NCBI GenBank assembly: GCA_019637115.1 | Contig: JAHBWH010000015.1 | Coordinates: forward strand, 1-64,000 | Reading direction: 5' to 3' | Source of the DNA: Myxococcales bacterium | Lineage (GTDB): Bacteria > Myxococcota_A > Polyangia > Polyangiales > Houyiibacteriaceae | Length of the DNA stretch: 64,000 nucleotides | Part shown: positions 42,171-51,022 of the stretch, one piece after another | How positions within the stretch are numbered: position 1 is the stretch's first letter | Layout of the letters: each line of letters starts with the position of its first letter | Notes under the pieces: model-generated | The model's input: only the letters and a program-made list of their open reading frames with translations | The model's database searches: none | Told to the model about the DNA's origin: nothing | Program-made: the position numbers and the translations under genes

Positions 42171-43568
42171 CTACCCGCCGAGCGGCGCCGTCGACTCCAA
42201 GATCGCCCGAAGCCCACGCGGCTCGCCCGCCTCGAAGCGGAGCGTCCACCCGTGTCGCTCGGCGACCTCTCTCGCGATGGCCAACCCGAGCCCGGTCCCG
42301 CTAGGCTGTCGCGTCCGCGCGTCGGCGCTCCGGAACCGGCGCTCGCCGAGGCGCGGCAGATCCTCCGCGCTCACCCCCGGGCCGTCGTCGAGGACCTCGA
42401 GCGTGAAGCCACCGTCGTCGCGCGGCTCGAGCACCACGGCGACGTGACCTCCCGCCTCGCCGTATCGGATCGCGTTGTGCACGAGGTTCGAGAGCGCGCG
42501 CTCGACCAGCGTCAGGTCCGCCTCGATCATCAGGCGCTCGGGCGTCGCGTGCTCGATCGCGATGCCCTTCTGCTTGGCGAGCGTGCGGTGGCGCGTCGCG
42601 ACGCGCCCGACCAAGTCGGCCAAGTCGAACTCGATACGCTCGATGCCCATCCCCTCCGCGCCGGGCGCGGCGTCTAGCTTCGCCGCCGCGCTGAGGTTCT
42701 GCAGCAACGAGCCGAGGTAGTGCGCTTCGCTCAGCGCGTGCGACGCGAGCTCTTCTTCCGTGCTGCCGTCGGGGCTCCGCTGCCGGATCGAGAGCAGGTG
42801 GTTCTGCAGCACCGTCAGCGGGATCATCACGTCGTGCGTGGTGTTCGCGACGAAGGTCGTGAGCGCCTCGTCGCGCCGCTTCAGCTCCGCGACCTTGCCG
42901 GCCAGCGCCGCGCGATCCTCCGCGAGCGCACGCGCGAGCGCCGTGAGCTCGTCGCGCCCCTCGATGGGGATCACGACGTCTTCCCCCTCGCGCGCGCGAC
43001 CGACGGCCGCGGTCAGGCGACGCACCCGGCGCACGAGCGGTCCCGCCGCGAAGACGACGAGCAGCACGGCGAAGAGCGAGACGGCGAGCGCTGGCAAGAG
43101 CGTGAGCCAGAGCGCGCGCTCCTCGTTCGGCACCAGCGCGACCACGACCGCGCAGCGCCCCTCGTCGGCCACGCGCCGCGCGACCAAGAGGTGCGGCCGC
43201 GGGCCGTGCTCGACCGAGCTCCATGCGAGCTCTTCGCCCGCGGCGAGGGCGTCGCGGACGCTCGGTGGGAGCGGCGGCGCGTCGGGGCGCGCGGCGCGCA
43301 GCGACGCGTCGAAGGCGAAGAGGGGCGGCGTCCGCGGAGGTCCTCGCCGCGGCGCGCGCCGGCGGCGGAAGCGGTCGCCCATCGGCCAATCTTCGGGCGC
43401 GGCCTCGCAGCGCTCGTGGGCGACTCCGTCGAGCCGCGCGGCGATCGCGTCGCCGGTGGCGCGCGCCGCGCTCTGCCGGAGGAAGGCGCCCTGCAGGGTC
43501 GCGAGCGCGAACGCGAAGGGGACGACCGCGACGACGAGCAACACCGCGAGCCGCAGCCGCAGGCCCAC
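42171..43568 (-). CDS. Membrane sensor histidine kinase
   Basis: 465 aa from a GTG at 43568 preceded by GAGGGGAG. Two membrane helices (~8-28 and ~165-190) enclose a ~135-residue periplasmic sensor, and a HAMP-like linker follows (VRRVRRLTAAVGRAREGED). The DHp helix carries the phospho-acceptor His in FVANTTHDVMIPLTVLQNHL (usual HE is HD here). ATPase boxes N (LSNLVHNAIRYG), G1 (DDGPGV) and G2 (GTGLGLAI) are intact. It starts 2 bp after the stop of the response-regulator gene and pairs with it. Confidence 0.94.
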   Translation of the reverse strand: MGLRLRLAVLLVVAVVPFAFALATLQGAFLRQSAARATGDAIAARLDGVAHERCEAAPEDWPMGDRFRRRRAPRRGPPRTPPLFAFDASLRAARPDAPPLPPSVRDALAAGEELAWSSVEHGPRPHLLVARRVADEGRCAVVVALVPNEERALWLTLLPALAVSLFAVLLVVFAAGPLVRRVRRLTAAVGRAREGEDVVIPIEGRDELTALARALAEDRAALAGKVAELKRRDEALTTFVANTTHDVMIPLTVLQNHLLSIRQRSPDGSTEEELASHALSEAHYLGSLLQNLSAAAKLDAAPGAEGMGIERIEFDLADLVGRVATRHRTLAKQKGIAIEHATPERLMIEADLTLVERALSNLVHNAIRYGEAGGHVAVVLEPRDDGGFTLEVLDDGPGVSAEDLPRLGERRFRSADARTRQPSGTGLGLAIAREVAERHGWTLRFEAGEPRGLRAILESTAPLGG

Positions 43569-43570
43569 GC

Positions 43571-44260
43571 TCAGCTCCCCTCGGCGAGTTCCGCCACGAG
43601 CTTGTAGCCGATGCCCCAGACGGTCTGCACGAGCGCGCCCGCGTCGCCGAGCTTCTTGCGGAGCCGCGAGACGTGCACGTCGAGGGTGCGCTCGGTGCCC
43701 ATCTTCCCCGGATCGAGGCAGCTCTCGACGAGCGCGCGGCGCGAGAAGGCCGACCCGGGCCGCTTGGCGAGCGCGGCGAGGATGTCGAGCTCGACCTTCG
43801 TCAGCTCGGGCACCTCGACGCCGTCGACCCGCACGACGCGGCCCTCGACGTCGACCTCGAGCGGGCCCACGCGCAGGGCGCCGTCCCCGCGTCGAATGTC
43901 GGGTCGACGCAGCCGCGCGACGACACGCGCCACGAGCTCGTCGGGATAGAAGGGCTTGGTGACGTAGTCGTCCGCGCCGAGCTTGAGGGCGCGCACCTTG
44001 TCGCTCGTGTCCTGCCGCGCGCTGAGAACGAGCACGGGCACCTCGGTCCCCTTGGCCCGCCAGCGCTTGAGCAGATCGAGGCCGTAGGTGCCGGGCAGCA
44101 TGAGATCGAGCACGACGAGCGAGAACGGGGCGAGGTCGACGCGCGACGCCTCGTCGCCGTCCTTCAGCCAGGTCACGCCGAACCCCTCGCGCGCGAGGAT
44201 CTCCGCGACTTGCTTGCCGAGGGCGGCGTCGTCTTCGACGAGGAGGATGCGGTCGGACAT
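43571..44260 (-). CDS. OmpR-family response regulator
   Basis: 229 aa. A receiver domain with acidic D10/D11, phospho-acceptor D52 (LVVLDLMLPG), T/S switch and K in DDYVTKPF. A winged-helix DNA-binding domain follows (ELTKVELDILAALAKRPG, TLDVHVSRLRKKLGD, WGIGYKLV). It is the first gene of a two-gene operon with the kinase. Three strong hairpins lie 23-130 bp upstream of the ATG. The signal is unknown; the flavodoxin-membrane gene is divergent from it and could be a target. Confidence 0.95.
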   Translation of the reverse strand: MSDRILLVEDDAALGKQVAEILAREGFGVTWLKDGDEASRVDLAPFSLVVLDLMLPGTYGLDLLKRWRAKGTEVPVLVLSARQDTSDKVRALKLGADDYVTKPFYPDELVARVVARLRRPDIRRGDGALRVGPLEVDVEGRVVRVDGVEVPELTKVELDILAALAKRPGSAFSRRALVESCLDPGKMGTERTLDVHVSRLRKKLGDAGALVQTVWGIGYKLVAELAEGS

Positions 44261-44282
44261 GGGGGGAGTCTTGGCGGGAAGT

Positions 44283-44390
44283 GGGCCGCCCGTCGAGAAC
44301 CTCTCGACGGGCGGCCCGGAGCGCTCGACGGCGTCGAGTCGCGAAGAGATCCGGGCCGCCCCCGAGGAGGGAGGACAGGGGGCGGCCCGG
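44283..44390. promoter_or_regulatory. Three consecutive hairpins in the response-regulator leader
   Basis: Hairpin 1: 16-bp perfect stem, GGGCCGCCCGTCGAGA (44283-44298) with 44302-44317 around ACC. Hairpin 2: CTCGAC/GTCGAG around GGC (44324-44338). Hairpin 3: 13-bp stem, 44351-44363 with 44378-44390. Arms 1 and 3 share GGGCCGCC/GGCGGCCC, so they could exchange partners. No T-tract. The rest of 44391-44733 shows no gene. Confidence 0.6.
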
Positions 44391-44733
44391 TGGGAGGAGA
44401 GACACGTCGAGAGAGGAGGGAGCGGCGCGGGCTCTCGCCCGTCCCGCCCTCATGAGAACGCACGAGCTCTGAAGGAGGTCTGAAGCACACTCCGAAAAAG
44501 ACGGTCCAGCCGAGCTCGGGAGCCGCAGCCCATACCGAGCATGGCGAACGGTTCGAGGCGGCCTCGCCGAAGCAGAGCCGCCGCGTCCGGCACGCTCCTC
44601 GCAACTCCCCGAGGCGGGCCACGAGACGGCCCCACTTCCGTCGCAGAACGGCTCAGACGGAGATCACCCCCGCGAAAAGGCTGCGCTCGCGCGCAGCCCC
44701 TGCGTCAGCCCACGAGTCCAAAGGAACCTCGAC

Positions 44734-45660
44734 ATGCGCATCCTCATCACCTGGGGCTCTCCCCACGGCGGCACCGAAGGCATCGCCCGCATCCTCGGCG
44801 AGGCGCTGGACGCCGCCGGCTTCGACGTCACGCTCCGCTCCGCAGAGCAGGGACGCGGCATCGACGGATTCGACGCGGTCCTCGTCGGCGGCGCCCTCTA
44901 CGCCGGGCGGTGGCCCGCGAACGTCCGCCGCTTCGTCCGTCGGAATGTGGCGGCCCTCCGACGGGTCCCCGTCTACTTCTTCTCCAGCGGGCCGCTGGAC
45001 GACTCCGCATCTCGGAGCGACATCGCGCCGACCACCCAGGTCGCGGTGCTGATGGAGCGCGTCGGCGCGCGCGCCCACCACACCTTCGGTGGACGCCTCG
45101 ATCCCAACGCGAAGAGCTTCCCCGCCCGCGAGATGGCGAAGACGATGGCCGGCGATTGGCGAGATCCGGCGCACATCCGGGCGTGGGCGGCGGACCTCGC
45201 GGTCGAGCTGCCGGAGGCGAAGCCCGGCGTCGCGGTCGATCACCCCGCGCGGAGCCTCCGGCGCCTGCTCGGCTACGCGGTGGTGGGCTGGGCGCTCCAC
45301 GCCGCGCTGCTCCTCGGTCTACAGAGCGTCGCGCCGCGCGGCGTCGCGCTGGTAGCGCACTCGGTGCTCGTCACGCTCGCCTTCGTCGCCCTCTCGTGGC
45401 GCTACTTCCACGCGCGCGGGGCGCGCGATCCGCTTCCCACCGCGCTCACCTTCGTCGGCGTCGTCGCGGCGCTCGACGCGCTCGTGCTCGCCGGGGTCGT
45501 GTATCGAAGCGCCGACATCTTCGCGAGCGTCGCCACGACCTGGCTCCCCTTCGCGCTCCTCTTCGCGGCCACCGCCGCGACGGGGGGCGTCGTCTCGACG
45601 CTCCCCTGGCCCAAGCCGGAGGAGCGCCATCACGGAGACGACGCGCACGCGCACCCCTGA
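44734..45660 (+). CDS. Flavodoxin-domain protein fused to a four-helix membrane domain
   Basis: 308 aa with AAAGGA upstream of the ATG. The first ~165 residues are a flavodoxin-type domain: ILITWGSPHGGTEGIARIL (FMN phosphate loop), DAVLVGGALYAGRW and YFFSSGPLDDSASR. This resembles the Flavodoxin_5/HemG-type family that includes protoporphyrinogen oxidase. The C-terminal ~140 residues form four membrane helices (~178-198, ~205-223, ~232-255, ~262-282) and a His-rich tail. HemG lacks these helices, so the fusion is unusual. It may pass electrons to quinones at the membrane. Confidence 0.82.
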   Translation: MRILITWGSPHGGTEGIARILGEALDAAGFDVTLRSAEQGRGIDGFDAVLVGGALYAGRWPANVRRFVRRNVAALRRVPVYFFSSGPLDDSASRSDIAPTTQVAVLMERVGARAHHTFGGRLDPNAKSFPAREMAKTMAGDWRDPAHIRAWAADLAVELPEAKPGVAVDHPARSLRRLLGYAVVGWALHAALLLGLQSVAPRGVALVAHSVLVTLAFVALSWRYFHARGARDPLPTALTFVGVVAALDALVLAGVVYRSADIFASVATTWLPFALLFAATAATGGVVSTLPWPKPEERHHGDDAHAHP

Positions 45661-45672
45661 GTACACCGAAGG

Positions 45673-46323
45673 TCAGCCGCCCTTTTGCACCGCGACGTTG
45701 AACCGGTCGGTGCCCATCAGCCCGTAGAGGCTGACCCAGAGCGGGAGGTAGCCCTCCGTACAGCGCGCCATCGCGAGCGGCCCGAGGTCGTGGATGACCC
45801 GCCACCCGAAGTCCTCGCGCAGGAGCGAGAGCACCCTCGCCTTCGCATCGGCGTCGTCGCCGCAGACGAAGAGCCCGTGGTCGCCCGGGACGGACGCCGG
45901 ATCGATCATCACATTGCAGCTCACGGTGTTGAGCGCCTTGACGACCCGCGCCTCGGGCGCCGCCGCCTGCACCCGCTTGCCGAGCGAGTCGCTGCCGCTC
46001 GTGAAGAGCTTGGGCGGCATCCCCTCGGAGAAGTCGAGCGGGTTGGTCAGGTCGACGAGGATCTTCCCCGCGAGCCCCTCGCGCGCCGCCTCGACGACCT
46101 TCGTCGCGACCTCCCCGAGCACGCAGAGGAAGACCACCTCTCCGAACGCGCTCGCGTCCGCGAACGTGCCCGTGGAGGCGCGCGATCCTGCCGACGCTGC
46201 CCACGCGGCGGCGGCCTCGTTCGCCGCGTCTCTCGCCCCCATCCGGACCTCGTGCCCGCACGCCACGAGCTTCGTCCCGAGCGTCTTGCCGACCATGCCC
46301 GTCCCCAAGATTGCGATCTTCAT
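45673..46323 (-). CDS. NADPH-dependent F420-reductase-like oxidoreductase
   Basis: 216 aa from the ATG at 46323, where the Rossmann motif begins (KIAILGTGMVGKTLGTKL). Also EVVFLCVLGEV, LVDLTNPLD and VVKALNTVSCNVM, the typical blocks of NAD-binding F420-oxidoreductase-family proteins (PF03807). No F420 genes are seen here, and many members use other acceptors. It is convergent with the flavodoxin-membrane gene (12 bp between stops) and divergent from the LysR remnant. Confidence 0.88.
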   Translation of the reverse strand: MKIAILGTGMVGKTLGTKLVACGHEVRMGARDAANEAAAAWAASAGSRASTGTFADASAFGEVVFLCVLGEVATKVVEAAREGLAGKILVDLTNPLDFSEGMPPKLFTSGSDSLGKRVQAAAPEARVVKALNTVSCNVMIDPASVPGDHGLFVCGDDADAKARVLSLLREDFGWRVIHDLGPLAMARCTEGYLPLWVSLYGLMGTDRFNVAVQKGG

Positions 46324-46462
46324 CTCGACCTCCCTGTCGACGCCCTCGCGTCGCGACCGTGCGTGTCCCGCGCGTGAGCGCACCGAACGAAGCGAGTCTA
46401 CGTCGCGCCCCCTGCGCAACAATACGCCCTCTCATTGAAAGAGTTTCAACTCAGGGTCATGA

Positions 46463-46790
46463 ATGCACCTGGGCGGCCTCCTCCACGAGCTCCCGGTCTT
46501 CGTCGCGGTCGCGGATGGGGGCGGGTTCACCGACGCCGCCCACGCGCTGCAGCTGACCCCCGCGGGCGTGAGCCGCGCCATCGCCCGCTTGGAAGAGGAG
46601 GTCGGCGTGACCCTCTTCGCGCGCACGACTCGACGCGTCACGCTCACGGAAGAGGGCGAGCGCTTCCTCGCGCACGCACGTGAAGCGCTCCGACAGATCG
46701 AGGTCGGGCGCGTGCCTCCCCGGCCGGCGACGCCTGCCGCGCGTCCGCGCCTTCACCGCCGCCCTCTCGACCCTCCGCGACTGGTCCTGA
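46463..46790 (+). pseudogene. LysR-family regulator with internal deletion
   Basis: Residues 1-~75 form an intact LysR DNA-binding domain (ELPVFVAVADGGGFTDAAHAL, PAGVSRAIARLEEEVGVTLF, RRVTLTEEGERFL). At ~46710 the family pattern stops. In another frame, RLPRVRAFTAALSTL then RDWS and TGA at 46788-46790 is a typical LysR C-terminal end. The ~200-codon effector domain is missing and the frame is broken at the join. It is divergent from the F420-reductase-like gene, which it probably once controlled. Confidence 0.72.
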
Positions 46791-46791
46791 A

Positions 46792-46822
46792 GGCCCCGGG
46801 CGCTGCCGCACCTTCCGGGGCC
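46792..46822 (+). terminator. Hairpin just after the LysR remnant
   Basis: GGCCCCGG and CCGGGGCC form an 8-bp stem 1 bp after the old stop. No T-tract. It is a likely remaining terminator of the original regulator gene. Confidence 0.45.
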
Positions 46823-46972
46823 GGGGCCGCGCTCGAGTCCCGACGCCGTCAGTCGGCGGGCGAGCAGTGATGGCTGCGCTCTCGTCTCGCTGCGCGGTGT
46901 GGCGCTGCACGAGTAGAACGTCCACCACCCGGCGACGCCGCGCGAGCCGTCAGTCCAGCCCCGCACGAGCCA

Positions 46973-47446
46973 TCAGTCGCCGTCGAAGCAGCTACCGAAC
47001 TGCACGCTCCCAGTCACGCGCGGACAATCGAGATCGACGCTGCCCTCCATGCCCCAGACCGAGAAGATCGCCTCCCCGGTCTCGCGAAGCTGGAGGTCGT
47101 AGCGTCCACACGCGGCCCGATCGGCGCGCTCGGGGTCGCCTCCCGCGGGCACGATCAGCACCACGCGCCCTTGGGCGGGGTCGTTCATCAGCCGGACGAC
47201 CAGCCCAGACGCCGCCAGCAGGTCGACGCCGTCGAAGCGGAGTCGATCGCTCGAGCGCGTGTCGCGGCCTTTGCCCGAGCGGCATCGCGTCGGCGAAAAC
47301 GGCGCGCCGTCGATCGTCAAGGTCCCGCTGACCCGGCTCTTCGACGCCGTGTGCAGGTGCACCGCGATCGCGACGCCGATCCCCGCGATGACGGCCACGA
47401 CGGCCAACCCGACGAGGGGGCTCGTCCCCTTCTTCTGCGTGCTCAT
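46973..47446 (-). CDS. Membrane-anchored protein of unknown function
   Basis: 157 aa. One N-terminal helix (~11-32, LVGLAVVAVIAGIGVAIAV) anchors a periplasmic beta-rich domain with five Cys (GTLTIDGAPFSPTRC, RAACGRYDLQL, VDLDCPRV, FGSCFDG). No family recognised. It lies between the LysR remnant and the 47.5-kb operon and is not closely linked to either. Confidence 0.68.
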   Translation of the reverse strand: MSTQKKGTSPLVGLAVVAVIAGIGVAIAVHLHTASKSRVSGTLTIDGAPFSPTRCRSGKGRDTRSSDRLRFDGVDLLAASGLVVRLMNDPAQGRVVLIVPAGGDPERADRAACGRYDLQLRETGEAIFSVWGMEGSVDLDCPRVTGSVQFGSCFDGD

Positions 47447-47554
47447 GGCGGAACACTACGCGAAGAGACGCCGACCCGGCGTCCTGGCGAGCGCAGCCCC
47501 GACGACGCCCACGGGCGGCGCCGTAGAGGCGGGCGTCGGCGGCGGTCCTGCGCC

Positions 47555-49045
47555 TCAGATCGTCGGGTTGGTCACGACGCCCGTGAGCGCCTGGCCACGG
47601 TAGAAGTCCTGCACGCGGCGGAGGTCGCCCTTCGCGACCGCGTAGAGGACCGAGGCCGCCGCCGCGCTCGAGGTGCTCGCGCTGTTGCGGTCGCCGCGGT
47701 CTTCACCGCTCGTCGGGTCCCAGCCCCGCACGCTGCCGTCGCGCTGCACGCCGCCGAACCACCCGGACTTGAGCAGGCCGGCCGAGAGCACGTAGACCCA
47801 GTTGGAGTTGCCCGGCGTTCCGTCCGGCCAGTTCGCGCGGTTGAGCGGCGTCTTCGGCGTGTCGCCGTGGATCGAGAGCACCGTGTTGTCGGCGAGCGTG
47901 CCGCTGCAGCTCGGATCGGGCGAGCCGCTCAGATCCTCGAGGAAGGCCTCGAGGCTCCGTCCGAGCTCCGCCGTCGTGCGGCGGAGGCGGCCCATGTCGT
48001 TGAACGCGCCGTGGGGGTCGTCGTTCATCGCGGGGAAGATGACGCTGTTGGTCAGACCGAGGCGGAACGCCTTCGCCGTCACGATGAGCGCGCGCGCGAA
48101 CTCGACGTTCTGCGTGCGCGAGGTCCCGCTCACGCCGTAGTGCGCCAGGTCGGCGTCCGTGATGCGCAGCGCGTCCGCCAGGTTCGTCCCGAGCAGGCGC
48201 GCGGACGTCGTCCCCGCCGCCATCCCGCTCCGCCAGGTCGGTGAGCCGGCCGCGCTCCGGAGCGAGAGCCACGCCGAGTAGTGCGCCTGGAAGAGGTCGG
48301 CGTTGCGCTCGGTCGCGAGCAGCCCGCCCGCGCGCGACGCTGCGCTGTTGAAGAGGGCCACGATGTCATTGGCGCTCCCGACCCGCGCGATCCGCGGCGC
48401 GCCCGGCGCGTTGCGGTAGGGCGCGTCGCCGATGCCGATGACCGGCGTGAGCGTCGGGCTCGCGGTCTGGATCGAGGCGCAAGCCGCGAAGAGGTCGGTG
48501 TTCATCGCGACGCTCACGTTCGAGTCCGGCGTGCGCGTATGGGTCTGGTTCGTGCCGCCGAGGAGCGCCGTGACCTGCCGCGCGCCGGGGAGGTGCTGCC
48601 AAGGCGTCTCCGGTCCGAAGGTGAGCGGGCGGTGGGTCCCTTCGGCGAGGCGCGCCGCGCCCGGCGCGTGCCAACCGAAGCTGTCGTTGCCCGCCGCCGC
48701 CACGTCGTTGTGCGGCCAGAGCAGCTGGAACCAGGCGAAGCCGCCGTTGCCCGCGATGATGTGCACCGAGCGGTTGCACGGCACGCACGCCGCGTCGTCG
48801 GCGAGCGCGCGGCCCGCGGTGGCCTCGAGGACCTCGAAGACCTTCCAGCGCGGCAGCCCGAGCGCCGCGCCGGTGGCGAGCGTCCACTGGACGAGGGCGC
48901 GCCGGCCGAGGCGTCGCTCACGCTCGCGCGTGGCCTGTGGGGTGCGAGGCGCGCCGTGGCCCTCGCCGTGGAGGTCCTCGTCGTGGAGAATGGGGTCGAG
49001 CTCGATGCCGAAGTCGCGGGAGGCGGAGTCGTCGTGGTCGGTCAT
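47555..49045 (-). CDS. Exported DUF1501-like protein with twin-arginine-type N-terminus
   Basis: 496 aa from the ATG at 49045 (GAGGAG upstream). Residues ~40-68 hold RRLGRRALVQWTLATGAALG, a Tat-like signal placed unusually far from the start. The mature part includes VHIIAGNGGFAWFQLLWPHND, NTDLFAACASIQ, NSVIFPAMNDDPHGAF and GDTPKTPLNRANW, similar in layout to DUF1501/alkaline-phosphatase-like proteins that accompany exported cytochromes. It is the last of four tightly spaced genes. Function unknown. Confidence 0.7.
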   Translation of the reverse strand: MTDHDDSASRDFGIELDPILHDEDLHGEGHGAPRTPQATRERERRLGRRALVQWTLATGAALGLPRWKVFEVLEATAGRALADDAACVPCNRSVHIIAGNGGFAWFQLLWPHNDVAAAGNDSFGWHAPGAARLAEGTHRPLTFGPETPWQHLPGARQVTALLGGTNQTHTRTPDSNVSVAMNTDLFAACASIQTASPTLTPVIGIGDAPYRNAPGAPRIARVGSANDIVALFNSAASRAGGLLATERNADLFQAHYSAWLSLRSAAGSPTWRSGMAAGTTSARLLGTNLADALRITDADLAHYGVSGTSRTQNVEFARALIVTAKAFRLGLTNSVIFPAMNDDPHGAFNDMGRLRRTTAELGRSLEAFLEDLSGSPDPSCSGTLADNTVLSIHGDTPKTPLNRANWPDGTPGNSNWVYVLSAGLLKSGWFGGVQRDGSVRGWDPTSGEDRGDRNSASTSSAAAASVLYAVAKGDLRRVQDFYRGQALTGVVTNPTI

Positions 49046-49059
49046 GGTGCTCCTCGATC

Positions 49060-49782
49060 TCATTCGCAGGTGAGCTCGGCGGCGAGCAGGGAGGCGATGG
49101 CGAGCCGCTGGCCCTCTTCGGGCGTCGCGGCGCGAGCGACGGTGTCGTCACAGAGGCCGACGTGCGCGGCCGTCGCCGGCACGCCGAGCAAGCAGGTCAG
49201 CCCGTCCGCGTTGCAGCGGCCGCGCTCGTCGAAGAGTACCGTGGGCGTCTCGCCCAGGCGGCACTCTTCCCGCTCCGGCATGCGCGCGATGATCTCGGGC
49301 GCCGCCTGGACGAGGATGTCGAAGAGGCGCGACGCGCTCGCGACGGTGAGCGTCGTCGTCTCGGGGATGCGGGCGGCGTAGTTCGGCGCGCCGAGGGCCT
49401 GGTCGCTGGTGCGGTACATGCGACCCGCGCTGGTGTCGCCGTCCGCGTCGAGGTTGACCCCGCGCGAGGCGAGCACGCGCCCGATCGTTCGGAAGCGCGC
49501 CTTGCGGCAGCCGTGGACTCGCGACGCGAACGCCGGCGGCCCCTGCTCCTGCATGCGCTCGAGCGCCTCGCGCGGCGAGGTGACGACCGGCCCGAGCCCG
49601 GCGGGGTGCGAGAACGTCGTGTCCTCGTCGCCCGCGGTCCCCGGCGTCGGGACGAAGTCGCCGTCCGTCGGCGGGGTGTAGGGGGGCGGCGCGGTGTCGT
49701 CACCGGGCAGGATGACGTCCATGCCGACGTCGGCGCAGCCGAGGAGCGTGAGGAGGATGATCGCGATGGGTGTGCGGCGCAT
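49060..49782 (-). CDS. Lipoprotein of the 47.5-52 kb operon
   Basis: 240 aa with a lipoprotein signal (IAIILLTLLGCADVG, Cys ~16), then a Pro/Asp/Thr-rich linker. The mature region has HGCRKARFRTIGRVLASRG and, near the end, CNADGLTCLLGVPATAAHVGLC. There is no CxxCH motif, so it is probably not a cytochrome, unlike its upstream neighbours. It begins 3 bp after the stop of the preceding gene. Function unknown. Confidence 0.68.
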   Translation of the reverse strand: MRRTPIAIILLTLLGCADVGMDVILPGDDTAPPPYTPPTDGDFVPTPGTAGDEDTTFSHPAGLGPVVTSPREALERMQEQGPPAFASRVHGCRKARFRTIGRVLASRGVNLDADGDTSAGRMYRTSDQALGAPNYAARIPETTTLTVASASRLFDILVQAAPEIIARMPEREECRLGETPTVLFDERGRCNADGLTCLLGVPATAAHVGLCDDTVARAATPEEGQRLAIASLLAAELTCE

Positions 49783-49785
49783 GGC

Positions 49786-51018
49786 TCAGAACCTCACGAA
49801 GTCGTCGCTGGTGTAGGCGTCGAAGATGACGGCGCGGAGCTCGTAGCCGCTCGCGCGCAGGGTGGCGGTGAGTCGCTCGGTGACGGCCGCGGGCACGATG
49901 GAGAGCTGGTCGACGACGTCCCCGTGGCCCATCGCCCAGTTGTGCACGCGGGCGGCGAGGCAGCGGTGCACCTCGGGGTCGGCCGCCATCGCCGCGCCGA
50001 GCGCGGGCAGGTCGGCGGCCGGGACGCCGAAGCGCCAGCCCGTGCCCTCGCCATCCGGGAGCCAGTCGCCCCGCACCGCGGCGGGCGCGCCCTCGAGCGG
50101 GAGCGGCACCGCGATGTCGTTGCTCCACATGCCGTCCTCGCGGAAGTTCGCGAAGAGCGGGGCGATGTGGTTCATCGTCGCGTGGCAGTTCGCGCAGATG
50201 ACCGATGACGTGTCGTGGAAGTCGACACGGCCACCGTTGAGCGCGCCCGCGATGCTCTCGAAGGGCCACGGCGCCAGGTAGGGCGAGGGGCCGCCGACAT
50301 CCGTCGCCTCGCCGATCTCCGCCGGGTACGCCCGGCACGCGAAGGTCTCCTGGACCCAGCGCGCGCGGCGGAAGGCGAGGTTCGAGAAGAAGTGCCGCAT
50401 CACCGCCGGATCGGTCAGCACGCCCGCTTGGGCCGGCGCGTTGCTCGCGCAGTCGGCGGGCTGGAACTCACCGTCGCCGAAGGTCGGGCAGTTGCCGCTC
50501 GTCGCGGTGAAGAGCTGCGTGATGGGGCGGCCCTCGACGACGAGCTGGGTCGCGAAGTTCGGCGCCGTGTCGAGCGCGCCGCCGCCCGTCTTCATCGTGT
50601 CGCGGAAGAAGAGGCGGAGCTGGGCGATGAAGCGAGGGTCGTCGAGGAAGTCGTCGATCATCGCCGCGTATGCCGCCCGCTTGTCGGGCGCACCTTCGAG
50701 GAAGCGCACCTCGAGGAGCGTCGGCAGGTCGCCGCGGAGCCGAAGCGACGCCGTGCGGAGCGCCGTGGCGTAGTCCACCTCGCGGGCCTCGAGCCGCGCG
50801 CGCCACATGTCCGAGAGCGTGCCCTCGTCCGGCGTCGGGGCGTAGCCCGGGATGTCGGGCGTCTCGCCGGGGGTGGACGGAGCGCCGTCGAGGGTGGTGA
50901 CGGGCGCCGGCAGCTCGAGGTTGGGCTCGAGCGTCGGCACGACGCCACCGCTCGACACCGCCACGCCGTCGCATCCGAGCGCGAGCAGCAGGATGATCGC
51001 GGCCTTTTGGGTGCGCAT
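49786..51018 (-). CDS. c-haem lipoprotein with DUF1549-like region
   Basis: 410 aa from the ATG at 51018 that starts a lipoprotein signal (AAIILLLALGCDG). The segment LRTASLRLRGDLPTLLEVRFLEG with MIDDFLDDPRFIAQLRLFFRD recalls the DUF1549-type helical module of planctomycete-like exported proteins. One haem-c motif, CANCH, lies near residue 275 in DTSSVICANCHATMNHIAPLF. It starts 4 bp after the upstream cytochrome gene and is surely cotranscribed. Probably a periplasmic redox component; substrate unknown. Confidence 0.75.
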   Translation of the reverse strand: MRTQKAAIILLLALGCDGVAVSSGGVVPTLEPNLELPAPVTTLDGAPSTPGETPDIPGYAPTPDEGTLSDMWRARLEAREVDYATALRTASLRLRGDLPTLLEVRFLEGAPDKRAAYAAMIDDFLDDPRFIAQLRLFFRDTMKTGGGALDTAPNFATQLVVEGRPITQLFTATSGNCPTFGDGEFQPADCASNAPAQAGVLTDPAVMRHFFSNLAFRRARWVQETFACRAYPAEIGEATDVGGPSPYLAPWPFESIAGALNGGRVDFHDTSSVICANCHATMNHIAPLFANFREDGMWSNDIAVPLPLEGAPAAVRGDWLPDGEGTGWRFGVPAADLPALGAAMAADPEVHRCLAARVHNWAMGHGDVVDQLSIVPAAVTERLTATLRASGYELRAVIFDAYTSDDFVRF

Positions 51019-51022
51019 CACG

